64,000 nt of DNA from contig CAWKCE010000004.1 in assembly GCA_963848085.1 (NCBI GenBank), positions 186,001 to 250,000 on the forward strand. Reading direction: 5' to 3'. The notes below the pieces were generated by a model. It was not told the DNA's origin. It saw nothing but the letters and a program-made list of their open reading frames with translations, and searched no databases. Numbering within the stretch: the first letter of the stretch is position 1; each line of letters opens with the position of its first letter. A program made the translations under genes and the position numbers. This DNA comes from CAWKCE01 sp032127035. GTDB lineage: Bacteria; Actinomycetota; Actinomycetes; JAHEKZ01. Below, in pieces: positions 9,169 to 16,875 of the stretch.

Positions 9169-10047
9169 ATGCACGACGGAGAGGTTGATGTCGACCGAGC
9201 GACGGTGACTCGCCTGGTTGCCGGTCAGTTCCCGCAGTGGGCGCACCTGTCAGTGGCGCCGCTTCCGTCCGCCGGGACCGACAACGCGATGTTCCGGCTG
9301 GGTGACCAGATGCTGGTCCGGCTTCCGCGGATCGAGTGGGCCGCCGCCGACGTCGACCGGGAACAGGCATGGCTGCCCCGGCTTGCGCCCCAGCTGCCGT
9401 TCGCGGTGCCGACCCCACTGGCGATGGGTGAACCGGGCGACGGCTACCCGTGGCGCTGGTCGATCTACACCTGGCTGGACGGAGCAAACCCGACAGTTGA
9501 GCACCTGGACGACCCCGTCGGCCTCACCCGAGACCTTGCGCAGTTCACCTCCGCGCTTCAGAGCATTGACCGTACGGGGGCCCCGAGGGCCGGTCGTGGT
9601 GAGTTCCTGCACGAGCGGGATGCAGCGACCCGTTCCGCCGTTGCCGCGCTCGACACGGTGCTCGACGGCGAGGCCGTGGCTCGAGTCTGGAGTCACGCAC
9701 TCCGGGCGAAGCCTTGGGAGGGCGAGCCGGTCTGGATTCACGGCGACCTCTCGCCCGGGAACCTGCTGGTCGAGAACGGCAGGCTCCGTGCTGTCATCGA
9801 CTTCGGGGGAGTGGGGGTCGGCGATCCCGCGTGCGACCTCATCGTCGCGTGGAACCTGCTTCCCGCGTCCGCGCGCGGCGCCTTTCAGGAGGTGACGCGG
9901 GTGGACGACGCCACGTGGCTGCGGGGGGCAGGCTGGGCCCTGTCGATCGCGCTGATCCAGCTTCCCTACTACGGACTCACGAACCCGTCTCTGGCGGCCA
10001 ACGCTCGGCGCGTGATCAGCGAGGTGCTCGCCGCGCCGATCAGCTAG
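9169..10047 (+). CDS. Aminoglycoside-phosphotransferase-fold kinase (APH family)
   Basis: This 292-residue protein has a protein-kinase-like fold. An N-lobe contains LPSAGTDNAMFRLGDQMLVR, the catalytic loop reads WIHGDLSPGNLLVENGR, and the metal-binding motif is IDFGGVGVGDPACDLIVAW. These match the APH phosphotransferase family, which phosphorylates small molecules such as aminoglycosides, macrolides or metabolites; the substrate cannot be read from the sequence. I prefer the ATG at 9169. A GTG at 9154 in the same frame is possible and would add five residues. It lies 57 bases after the SnoaL-like gene and may be cotranscribed with it. Confidence 0.85.
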   Translation: MHDGEVDVDRATVTRLVAGQFPQWAHLSVAPLPSAGTDNAMFRLGDQMLVRLPRIEWAAADVDREQAWLPRLAPQLPFAVPTPLAMGEPGDGYPWRWSIYTWLDGANPTVEHLDDPVGLTRDLAQFTSALQSIDRTGAPRAGRGEFLHERDAATRSAVAALDTVLDGEAVARVWSHALRAKPWEGEPVWIHGDLSPGNLLVENGRLRAVIDFGGVGVGDPACDLIVAWNLLPASARGAFQEVTRVDDATWLRGAGWALSIALIQLPYYGLTNPSLAANARRVISEVLAAPIS

Positions 10048-10092
10048 CCGATCCGCCGGGCGAGCGCGGCGTCGTCGTCTCGGTTCAGTCGG

Positions 10093-10902
10093 TCATGCCG
10101 ACCTGCCGGTGACCGCCCACGCGCGGGCAGGCAGCCTGATCGACCCGTCGGCCTCCGCGGGCAGGGTCGCCCGGACCAGCTCACGAAGCGCGTCCAGGTC
10201 GCTGGTGGACAGCGAGGCGCAGTACCCGGGTGCAGGTCCCTGGCCGCCGAGGAAGGGCCGCCAGTAGTCCTCGAAGCCGTCAAACGCCGTCACGATCTCC
10301 ACCGGCTGACCTCCCACCTCGACGAGGCCGGCCGCGACGAAACAACGCTCCAGTGCGCCTGGCAGGCAGAGCGGGAACCGCACTCCCTCGTCCAGCCCCG
10401 CGGCCGCGGGGTCATGCGTGATCACCGCGTCCCAGAAGTGACGGAGCATCTTCATGCCGTCGGCGTAGTCCCACACGTAGGCGGTCACGCGACCACCGGA
10501 GACCAGTGCTCGGCGCATCTCGCCGATGGCTGCCACCGGGTCCGGGACGAAGTTGAGGACCAGGCCCGAGATGACTTCGTCGACGGAGGAGTCCGGCACC
10601 GGGAGGTTGTCGGCGTTCCCGACTCGGAAGGTTGCGCGCGGGTTTGCATGTTGCCCGGAGGCAGCCTCGACGTATGCGGCCGACGGGTCGACCCCCACGA
10701 GTGACGACGGCGCGGCCGACCCGAGGACGGCCGCGCTGGCAGCTCCAGTCCCGCAGCCCACGTCGAGCCAGCGCGCCCCAGGCGGCGGAGCCAGCCATGA
10801 CACGACGTCGGCAGCCAGCTGGCGGCTCCACCGGCCCATGAACGGCTCGTAGGGGTCAGCGGTGGTCCACGGGTCGATCGTCACGCCGTCAGCATGTCGC
10901 AT
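10093..10902 (-). CDS. Class I SAM-dependent methyltransferase
   Basis: The product has about 269 residues with the SAM-binding motif I ARWLDVGCGTGAASAAVL, an acidic motif II SSLVGVDPSAAYVEAAS and motif IV NLPVPDSSVDEVISGLVLN. A methyltransferase type 11 core is clear; the acceptor is unknown. The N-terminal DPYEPFMGRWSRQLA is common in stand-alone actinobacterial methyltransferases. I used the ATG at 10902, while a GTG at 10884 (beginning MTIDPWTTAD) is equally plausible. The frame runs open another 750 bases upstream, but that is antisense to the next gene and not coding. It is divergent from, and slightly overlaps, the following gene. Confidence 0.85.
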   Translation of the reverse strand: MRHADGVTIDPWTTADPYEPFMGRWSRQLAADVVSWLAPPPGARWLDVGCGTGAASAAVLGSAAPSSLVGVDPSAAYVEAASGQHANPRATFRVGNADNLPVPDSSVDEVISGLVLNFVPDPVAAIGEMRRALVSGGRVTAYVWDYADGMKMLRHFWDAVITHDPAAAGLDEGVRFPLCLPGALERCFVAAGLVEVGGQPVEIVTAFDGFEDYWRPFLGGQGPAPGYCASLSTSDLDALRELVRATLPAEADGSIRLPARAWAVTGRSA

Positions 10903-11880
10903 GTCCACCCGCTCGCTAGCGTGGAATCTGTGGCGACCGATCCAGCCGTTGTGGAGTGGCTCCTGGCCGGCGACCCCGCCATCCGCTGGCAGACGCTGCG
11001 GGATCTGGTGGGCGCACCGGCCGACGAGTGGGCTGCCGACCGCATCCTGGTGGCGGTCGAGGGCTGGGGGGCGCGCCTCCTGGACAGCCAGGACGAGGAC
11101 GGTCGATGGGCCGGCGCCTTGTACAGCCCCAAGTGGACCTCGACGACGTACACGCTTCTGTTGCTCCACTGGCTTGGGCTGCCACAAGGCAATCGTCAGG
11201 CCCGCTTCGGGTGTCGCGCGCTGTGGGACGCGGCGAGCTCGTACGACGGCGGCCTCAACCTCGCCCGAACCATCCGCGAACCAGAGACCTGCATCACGGG
11301 CATGCTGGTGCTGCTGGCCTCCTCGTTCGGGGTCCGCGACCAACGGGTTGATGACGCGGTCTCCTGGTTGCTGACCCAGCAGCTTGACGACGGCGGTTGG
11401 AACTGCGAGACGGTGAGAAGTGGGTCCCGCCATGGTTCCTTCCATACGTCCATCACGACGCTGGACGCCCTCCTCGCGTACCAGACAGCCGCCGGCGAGG
11501 TCCGCGTCAGCAAGCCCATGTCTCGCGGGCGTGAGTTCTTCCTGGACCACATGCTCTACCGGTCTCACCGCACCGGGGCGGTGGTCGACAAGGCCTTCAC
11601 CCGCTTCCCCTTCCCACCGCAGTGGCACTTCGACGTGCTGCGCGGGCTGGAGCACTTCCGTGCGTGCGGCGCTGCTCCAGACTCCCGCCTGGCGGACGCC
11701 ATGGAAGTGCTACGCCGAACTCAGCTGGACGACGGTCGCTGGCCTCGGTACCGCCCCTACGCCGGGCGCTACTGGTTCGAGCTGGAGCCTCGAGGCCCTG
11801 GGCGGTGGTCGACCCTGCGGTGCGCGCGTGTCCTGAACTGGTGGGAGGGCGTCACACCTGAGTCCACACCACGTCTGTGA
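10894..11880 (+). CDS. Prenyltransferase/squalene-cyclase-like alpha-helical barrel protein
   Basis: The product of up to 328 residues has repeated helical units with QW-like motifs: DSQDEDGRWAGAL, LTQQLDDGGWNCE and RRTQLDDGRWPRYRP. This pattern defines the alpha/alpha barrel of terpene cyclases and prenyltransferase beta subunits. I do not see the DxDD acid motif of class II cyclases, and the protein is only about half a cyclase in length, so it is probably a non-cyclase member. The ATG at 10894 gives a short overlap with the divergent methyltransferase; GTGs at 10921 and 10930 are likely alternatives. No terpenoid genes are nearby. The function is unknown. Confidence 0.7.
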   Translation: MSHVHPLASVESVATDPAVVEWLLAGDPAIRWQTLRDLVGAPADEWAADRILVAVEGWGARLLDSQDEDGRWAGALYSPKWTSTTYTLLLLHWLGLPQGNRQARFGCRALWDAASSYDGGLNLARTIREPETCITGMLVLLASSFGVRDQRVDDAVSWLLTQQLDDGGWNCETVRSGSRHGSFHTSITTLDALLAYQTAAGEVRVSKPMSRGREFFLDHMLYRSHRTGAVVDKAFTRFPFPPQWHFDVLRGLEHFRACGAAPDSRLADAMEVLRRTQLDDGRWPRYRPYAGRYWFELEPRGPGRWSTLRCARVLNWWEGVTPESTPRL

Positions 11881-12244
11881 TGTCGGGGTCGGCGGAAAGG
11901 ATCTGCTGAAGGACGTCGGTCAACCGCTGCAGTGCGGGCGCGGTGTCAACCTTCTTGAAGCCGCGGCGGACCACGGGTTTGCTCGGGTCCGTGAAGATCA
12001 CGAACTCGTCATCCTCGCCGTCTTGATGACCGCAGCAGAGCGCAAGTCGGAACCCGTCGTTCGGCACCGGGAGGTACCACCCCCAGTCCTCGGCGATGGC
12101 GTCGCCGGTGGGGATGCCCCTGGCGGACAGGTGCTCCGCGAGGTACTCGACCAGACGTTTGCCCCACACTCCGGGGTTGATCCCATCCTCTTCGCCTTCG
12201 TAGGCGGGGAACTTCGGCGATCTGAACTCGACTTGGGTCTTCAC
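11852..12244 (-). CDS. Conserved hypothetical protein
   Basis: This roughly 130-residue acidic protein begins KTQVEFRSPKFPAYEGEEDG and contains VWGKRLVEYLAEHLSARGIP and a later DDEFVIFTDPSKPVVRR segment. I do not recognise a named domain, although similar short proteins occur in varied bacteria. It looks like a soluble alpha/beta fold with a tryptophan-rich EDWGWYLPVPND loop. The GTG at 12244 is chosen because the frame above it encodes unlikely sequence, but there is no strong ribosome site and an ATG at 12307 is possible. Its 3' end overlaps the convergent cyclase-like gene by 29 bases. Confidence 0.6.
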   Translation of the reverse strand: MKTQVEFRSPKFPAYEGEEDGINPGVWGKRLVEYLAEHLSARGIPTGDAIAEDWGWYLPVPNDGFRLALCCGHQDGEDDEFVIFTDPSKPVVRRGFKKVDTAPALQRLTDVLQQILSADPDITDVVWTQV

Positions 12245-12357
12245 CGGCAGTACACGAACCTTCCGTGGGTGCGGAGGAGAGGCAATTGCCCTCCGTGGCC
12301 AACCCACATCGTCCCGTACGGGATGCCTGCGGGCCCGGAGGCGGGCATTCTTTCGGA

Positions 12358-12900
12358 GTGGCTGAGCACCTGGCGCTGACGGTCGTCCCGGACGCGGCGA
12401 TCGATCCGACCCTGCGGGAGGCCGCCCGCGCGTTGTGCCTCGAGGCGTTCGGCGGCGAGTTCAGCGCCGACGACTGGGACCACTCGTGCGGAGGGGTACG
12501 TGTCGTGCTCACCGAAGGCTCCGAGCTCGTCGCGCACGTTGCCGTGGTCGATCGACGGCTGGACGTCGGGGGTCGTGTGCTGGACGCCGGGTACGTCGAG
12601 GCGGTCGCGGTCGCGCCGGATCGGCGGCGGCAGGGCATGGGCAGGCAGGTGATGGAGCTGGCCGCCTCACATGTCCGTGCCGTCAGCGAGCTCGGGGTGT
12701 TGTCCACCAGTCGGCAGTCCTTCTACGAGCCGCTTGGATGGGAGCGCTGGCTCGGTCCGTCATTCGTTCGCGGGAGCGGCCGCCTGGTGCGGACGGCTGA
12801 CGAAGATGCTGGACTGATGGCGTTGCGGTTCGGCCCCAGCGCCGGGCTGGACCTTTCCTCTTCCATCACGTGCGAGAGCCGGATCGGTGATGACTGGTAG
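12358..12900 (+). CDS. AAC(2')-I-like aminoglycoside 2'-N-acetyltransferase (GNAT)
   Basis: The 180-residue product is a GNAT acetyltransferase that matches the AAC(2')-I class in length and landmarks. It has AFGGEFSADDWDHSCGGVR near the start, a YVEAVAVAPDRRRQGMGRQ stretch carrying the acetyl-CoA loop RQGMG (residues 91-95), and the class-typical terminus IGDDW. As I recall for AAC(2')-Ic, a glutamate after GYV and the final tryptophan sit in the active site; here they are Glu81 and Trp180. Enzymes of this class acetylate the 2'-amine of aminoglycosides and are intrinsic in mycobacteria. The GTG start lacks a close ribosome site, since GGAGG lies about 16 bases upstream. Resistance itself is inference. 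Confidence 0.75.
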   Translation: MAEHLALTVVPDAAIDPTLREAARALCLEAFGGEFSADDWDHSCGGVRVVLTEGSELVAHVAVVDRRLDVGGRVLDAGYVEAVAVAPDRRRQGMGRQVMELAASHVRAVSELGVLSTSRQSFYEPLGWERWLGPSFVRGSGRLVRTADEDAGLMALRFGPSAGLDLSSSITCESRIGDDW

Positions 12901-12949
12901 GAGTGGGCGGCTCGGCTCACCCGTGACCCAGTCGCGCCGCCTCCTGCGT

Positions 12950-13216
12950 CTATGACCGTCGGTCGGAACGACGCTCCTTGCGGCGCCGGTGGCGACGCAT
13001 GACGCCCAGCCCGAACCACACCAGCGCACCGAAGAACGCTGTCACGATCGTGTAGAGCCACAAGGGCCAGGTGAAGCTCAGGAAGAGGAAGTCGAACCGC
13101 ACGTCCTCGGTGTTTTGCAGGATGAAGACGAGCAGCACCCCCAGACCTGACATCGACGCGATCGCTCCGGCGCCGAGGCCCTTCCCGCCATCTGGTGTCT
13201 CGTCCTGGTCGCTCAT
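12950..13216 (-). CDS. LapA-domain (DUF1049) small membrane protein
   Basis: This 88-residue protein has two hydrophobic helices, AIASMSGLGVLLVFILQNTE and PLWLYTIVTAFFGALVWFGL, joined by VRFDFLFLSFTW. The QNTEDVRFDFLF junction is the hallmark of the LapA/DUF1049 family. A basic tail RRHRRRKERRSDRRS follows the second helix, so the C-terminus is probably cytoplasmic. In enterobacteria LapA helps regulate envelope synthesis; in actinobacteria the role is unknown. It is convergent with the AAC(2')-like gene. Confidence 0.8.
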   Translation of the reverse strand: MSDQDETPDGGKGLGAGAIASMSGLGVLLVFILQNTEDVRFDFLFLSFTWPLWLYTIVTAFFGALVWFGLGVMRRHRRRKERRSDRRS

Positions 13217-13490
13217 CGGTCTCCCTCGGTCTCTCGTGGCTGTGTCACCACGGTCAGTAGGCCGGCCACATCGTGCCAGGTCGGCACGTCGTGCATGATT
13301 CGGCGCACCGGCATCGTCCCGTCGGACCAGATGACGGGCGTGGCTGGCTACGCGCGCGACTGAGTCCTGAGGGTCTTGATGCAGCGGGCGCCGTCGTCAT
13401 CTCCCGGAGGGCGCCCGCGACGGGGGCGGCGCGGGGTCAGCTTCGTCCGAGTCGAGGTTTGGGGCCGAGGCCACGTTCGTACGTCGGAGG

Positions 13491-13937
13491 TCAGCCCACG
13501 GCAGGTCGAACGGGCCCCGGGACCGCGCCTACGTGACGGCGGCGGTAGTGAATCGCCCACCGCTGCGCCCAGACAGTCCCGTCCTCGGAGACCTCCCAAC
13601 GCCAGTCGAAGGCGTCGGGTTCGATGGCGGAGAACACCATGCGCTTGAACATCCGGTCCTTGTCGACCCGCTCGGGAGTGGCGAACACGAACGTGCCGTC
13701 GTCCTGCGGCCCGCCGGTGAACGCCCAGTAGTTCCCGGACGAGTCCACCCAGGTCTGGCGCCAGAGCCCGGCCACGGAGTCAAAGACGCTGACGCTGAGC
13801 CCGGAGAACGGTTCCGGCCCCTCGGCCTCGAAGCGCTCGACGACGACACGACTGTCGAGCTCTCGGGTGACGGCGTTGCTACCGCTGCCGCCCTCCCACT
13901 CAGCGACCCAGTCGCCGAGCCAGAAGTCGAGGGTCAT
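13491..13937 (-). CDS. DUF1579-like / lipocalin-type hypothetical protein
   Basis: The product has 148 residues rich in aromatic beta strands. LDFWLGDWVAEWEGG at the N-terminus is a classic opening of DUF1579-type calycin proteins. The strands WRQTWVDSSGNYWAFTGGP, TFVFATPERV and FDWRWEVSEDGTVWAQRW continue the barrel pattern. The ATG at 13937 is preceded in frame by a GTG at 13940, and either could start the protein. Ligand and function are unknown. It diverges from the cupin gene 62 bases away. The 274 bases beyond its 3' end, up to the LapA-like gene, hold no gene that I can support. Confidence 0.65.
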   Translation of the reverse strand: MTLDFWLGDWVAEWEGGSGSNAVTRELDSRVVVERFEAEGPEPFSGLSVSVFDSVAGLWRQTWVDSSGNYWAFTGGPQDDGTFVFATPERVDKDRMFKRMVFSAIEPDAFDWRWEVSEDGTVWAQRWAIHYRRRHVGAVPGPVRPAVG

Positions 13938-13998
13938 CACCTCGCAAACATAGTCAGTGAGCCAGCACCCCGGCGAGTGGTCGTTGTAGCGTCGTCAT

Positions 13999-14373
13999 AT
14001 GCCCAACGTCGTCGATCTTGCCGAGGCCCTTCGTCAGTTTGACGACGTGTTCGAGCCCAGGACCGTCGCACTGATGAACGACTACGACCTTCGCGTCGTC
14101 AAGGTTCGCGGTGAGTTCACCCGGCACGCTCACCCGGAGACTGACGAGGTGTTCCTCGTGCTCTCGGGCGACCTGACGATCCGGCTGGACGACTCCGACG
14201 TCACGCTGAGCCCGGGCCAGCTCTGCGTCGTGCCGAAGGGGGTTCCCCATCGGCCGGTTTCCGCTGAGGGGGCGGAGTGCCTTCTCATCGAACCCAGCGC
14301 GACGGTGAATACCGGCGACACTCCGAGCGACTTGACCGCAGCTCGTCGCCTTGCGCTGCCGGCCGACGGCTAG
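13999..14373 (+). CDS. Single-domain cupin protein
   Basis: This 124-residue protein contains both cupin motifs. The first, GEFTRHAHPETDEVFLVLSG, supplies two His and one Glu as metal ligands, and the second, GQLCVVPKGVPHRPV, supplies the final His. Cupins of this size are usually metal-binding isomerases, dioxygenases or sensors, and the substrate is not evident. The ATG start gives a normal length. It stands between a divergent DUF1579-like gene and the 2TM-domain gene, with no clear operon. Confidence 0.85.
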   Translation: MPNVVDLAEALRQFDDVFEPRTVALMNDYDLRVVKVRGEFTRHAHPETDEVFLVLSGDLTIRLDDSDVTLSPGQLCVVPKGVPHRPVSAEGAECLLIEPSATVNTGDTPSDLTAARRLALPADG

Positions 14374-14529
14374 GGGTCGGCCAGCTCAGGACGGCCGCCA
14401 CGACGGTCGTTCATCCAGTGCGCTCCGGGCCCTTCGGGCCTTTCGTGTCGACTCTCCGCGGGGCAGGCTGGGATGAGCCGGCATGACGGCCGGCGGGATG
14501 TGACATATGGAGTCGCGAGGGAGGGCACG

Positions 14530-14823
14530 ATGACCGACTCGACGCCGGATAGACCGGCCGAAACCGACCCCCGGGACGAGGCGCGGCGCCTCGCCCGGAA
14601 ACGCGTCCAGAGCAAGCGAGACCTGTCGTCGCATGTGGTGGCGTACCTGGTGGTCAACGCCTTCCTGGTGGTGGTGTGGTGGCTGAGTGGACAAGGCTAC
14701 TTCTGGCCAGTCTGGGTGATGGCGGGATGGGGGATTGGCCTGGTACTCAACATCTGGGAGGTCTACGGGCGTCGGCCTATCACCGAGGCGGACATCGACA
14801 AGGAGATGGGTCAGTCGCCGTAG
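14530..14823 (+). CDS. 2TM-domain small membrane protein
   Basis: The 97-residue product opens with a charged segment (DPRDEARRLARKRVQSKRDL) followed by two close hydrophobic helices, SHVVAYLVVNAFLVVVWWLS and FWPVWVMAGWGIGLVLNIWE. This is the 2TM domain found alone or fused to histidine kinases. Its ATG follows GAGGG; the frame is open upstream but has no better start. The very short loop between the helices implies a hairpin with both ends in the cytoplasm. It is convergent with the next methyltransferase, ten bases away. The function is unknown. Confidence 0.8.
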   Translation: MTDSTPDRPAETDPRDEARRLARKRVQSKRDLSSHVVAYLVVNAFLVVVWWLSGQGYFWPVWVMAGWGIGLVLNIWEVYGRRPITEADIDKEMGQSP

Positions 14824-14832
14824 CCACGGACG

Positions 14833-15600
14833 TCAGTCTGCGCGGTGCGCCACCCAGAGGTCCTCGGCCGGCCATTGCTGTGCCCAGTTGACTGAGACGA
14901 TTTCGTACCACTCCGGTGCTTCTGCCCCCTGCGGCGCATAGAGCTCGTGCAACGCATCAACAACAAACCCGTTCCGGCCGAGGATCTGGATCCACGCTGA
15001 GTGGCTCGGATGATGTTCAACGCCTCCGCCGGGCCACTCGACACGGTGCAGCCCCCGCTGCGCGCGCTTGAGGCTCGCCTGGGCGACCCCGCCCTCGGCA
15101 GGAACGCACAACGCGGCGAGCACGCTGTTGGTGAGAAAGACGAGCCGACCCCCCGGGCGGAGGAGACGTGCTGCTTCGGCGAGCCAGTGCTCTGGGTCGC
15201 ACCACACGCTGGCGCCGTACTCGCTCACCACGAGGTCGAACGACGCGTCCGGCAGCGGCACCGCCTCGGCGTCGGCCTCGACGAGCGGGAACGCCAGCCC
15301 GAACCGCTCCTGACAGCGTCGCGCTGTCTCGAGCTGGGCAGGAGTGACGTCGACGCCGACCGGCCGTGCTCCGGCCCGCATGAGGTTGGCCGAGAGGAAC
15401 GCGCTGCCGCAACCGAGCTCGACGACATCCCGCCCGGCCACGTCCCCAAGCACACCGAGATCTGACTCGGGCCACTGGAACAGGCCCCAGGTGATCTCGT
15501 CGCTTGCCCACGCCCGAGCGGCGTCCGTGTCGGTGTGCTGGGCATTCACCAACGTCCAGAGCTGCCGGTTGATGTCAGCCGGGGTTTGTGGCGCGTTCAT
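14833..15600 (-). CDS. Class I SAM-dependent methyltransferase
   Basis: This 255-residue protein has the methyltransferase type 11 core: motif I GRDVVELGCGSAFLSANLMR, motif II ARPVGVDVTPAQLETARR, and motif IV AVPLPDASFDLVVSEYGASV with the post-motif LLRPGGRLVFLTNS. The N-terminal INRQLWTLVNAQHTDTDAAR and the C-terminal tryptophan-rich ending recur in actinobacterial stand-alone methyltransferases. The substrate is unknown. It is followed on the same strand, upstream by 54 bases, by a small monooxygenase-like gene that may share its promoter. Confidence 0.85.
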   Translation of the reverse strand: MNAPQTPADINRQLWTLVNAQHTDTDAARAWASDEITWGLFQWPESDLGVLGDVAGRDVVELGCGSAFLSANLMRAGARPVGVDVTPAQLETARRCQERFGLAFPLVEADAEAVPLPDASFDLVVSEYGASVWCDPEHWLAEAARLLRPGGRLVFLTNSVLAALCVPAEGGVAQASLKRAQRGLHRVEWPGGGVEHHPSHSAWIQILGRNGFVVDALHELYAPQGAEAPEWYEIVSVNWAQQWPAEDLWVAHRAD

Positions 15601-15654
15601 CCTGACAGCGTCGCTGATGGTGACCCGGCGGGCGTCGTCGGGGTTGGCCGGACG

Positions 15655-15939
15655 TCAGGAAGCGATCCAGTGCCCGTCGATCCAGTCCGGCTCACCGTCG
15701 AGCAACGGGGCAACCTCCGACTGCCACCAGTCGCTCTGCGACGGGTCGTCGGCAAGTGCCAGGTAGGCGGCCTTCGACTCGAAACGGACGGCCATGACGA
15801 TGCGGCCGTCGTCGGCCGTCATCAGCCACTCGTCGATGTAGCCAACTGACGGGCCACGCTCCTGTGCCCACTTCTCGGCTCTGGCGCGGATCTCGTCGGC
15901 GGGAACCTTCGTCTTGGCGATCATCACGGTGCCGTACAC
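15655..15939 (-). CDS. Small dimeric alpha/beta-barrel (ABM-like) protein
   Basis: The product has 94 residues starting VYGTVMIAKTKVPADEIRAR and containing GYIDEWLMTADDGRIVMAVR and FESKAAYLALADDPSQSDWW. The beta-alpha-beta pattern with a tryptophan pair is typical of ferredoxin-like ABM-type proteins, which act as small monooxygenases or ligand binders. The GTG at 15939 has AGGAGCAGAC directly upstream, so the much longer open frame above it is rejected. It may be transcribed with the methyltransferase that follows. The activity is unknown. Confidence 0.65.
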   Translation of the reverse strand: MYGTVMIAKTKVPADEIRARAEKWAQERGPSVGYIDEWLMTADDGRIVMAVRFESKAAYLALADDPSQSDWWQSEVAPLLDGEPDWIDGHWIAS

Positions 15940-16128
15940 GTCTGCTCCTATCCGTAGGGGATGCCAACGGTCTACCCCTGGTCTGCTCATCCGTCTACCC
16001 CCGGGGGCCAGGGAGCGCGCCCACGGGCTGGCCGACAAGCCGCCCCGTGGCGGCGCTACGGTGGGCTGCCTGGTGTCGAACCTCGTCACCGGTCCGAGTT
16101 CGCGGTACGTCTCGTCGATGGAGGAGAA

Positions 16129-16872
16129 CTGAACGCCTCGCCTGCTGAACAGATGCGGCTGCTCGACCTGCAGGCGCTGGACGCCCAGCTGGATCGGCTT
16201 GCCCACCGGCGCGCCACCCTGCCGGAGATCGCCGAGCTGGAGCAGATCGACAGCCAGCTGGCCGCGACCCGAGACGACATCGTGGCGGCGGAGACTGAGG
16301 CCGGGGACATCAGGCGGGAGCAGGACAAGTTCGAGGGTGACATCGGTCAGGTTCGACAGCGGATGGCCCGGGACAAGCAGCGGATGGATGCGGGCGCTGT
16401 CAGCTCGGCCAAGGAGCTGGAGAGCCTGCAGCACGAGATCGACTCCCTCCACCGGCGCCAGACGGCGCTCGAGGACTCGGAGATCGAGGTGATGGAGCGC
16501 CTCGAGGTGGTGGAGAACCGGGTGGGAGCGCTCGTCGCGCAGTCCGAGGATCTGACTGCCGCGCGGGTGGCGACCGAGGAACGTCGGGACGCTGCCGTGG
16601 CTGAGATCGACGCGGAGGTGCTGGCCGCCAAGGCCGACCGTGACGGCGTTGTACCCACGCTGCCGCCCGACCTGGTCACCCTTTACGACAAGCTGCGGGC
16701 TCAGTTCGGAGGAGTCGGCGCCGCCGGGCTGCGACAGAAGCGTTGTGACGGCTGCCGTCTCGAGCTGAACGCCACGGACATCGGCCGCGTCCGGTCAGCC
16801 GGCGAGGACGAGGTGCTTCGCTGTGAGGAGTGCCGGCGCATTCTCGTGCGGACACCCGAAGCCGGGATCTAG
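16129..16872 (+). CDS. Coiled-coil protein with C4 zinc ribbon (CT398-like)
   Basis: The product of about 247 residues is mostly long coiled coil (roughly residues 10-180), ending in a zinc ribbon with CDGC and CEEC pairs. The last residues, CRRILVRTPEAGI, are typical of the actinobacterial family beside RNase H. From memory, relatives begin M-N-A-x-P-A-x-Q; here the matching codon before NASPAEQ is CTG at 16129, with GGAGGAG only two bases away. The first ATG at 16153 would remove eight conserved residues and has no ribosome site. It is separated by three bases from the RNase H/phosphatase gene, so the two are surely cotranscribed. It may bind nucleic acid or act as a scaffold, but this is not shown. 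Confidence 0.8.
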   Translation: MNASPAEQMRLLDLQALDAQLDRLAHRRATLPEIAELEQIDSQLAATRDDIVAAETEAGDIRREQDKFEGDIGQVRQRMARDKQRMDAGAVSSAKELESLQHEIDSLHRRQTALEDSEIEVMERLEVVENRVGALVAQSEDLTAARVATEERRDAAVAEIDAEVLAAKADRDGVVPTLPPDLVTLYDKLRAQFGGVGAAGLRQKRCDGCRLELNATDIGRVRSAGEDEVLRCEECRRILVRTPEAGI

Positions 16873-16875
16873 GTC

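Noticed and set aside
10903..11655. N-terminal extension of the methyltransferase at 10093-10902
   Set aside because: The extra 250 codons are antisense to the cyclase-like gene and have no methyltransferase homology.
13217..13490. Possible small gene between the LapA-like and DUF1579-like genes
   Set aside because: Open frames there are short, Arg-rich and lack ribosome sites.
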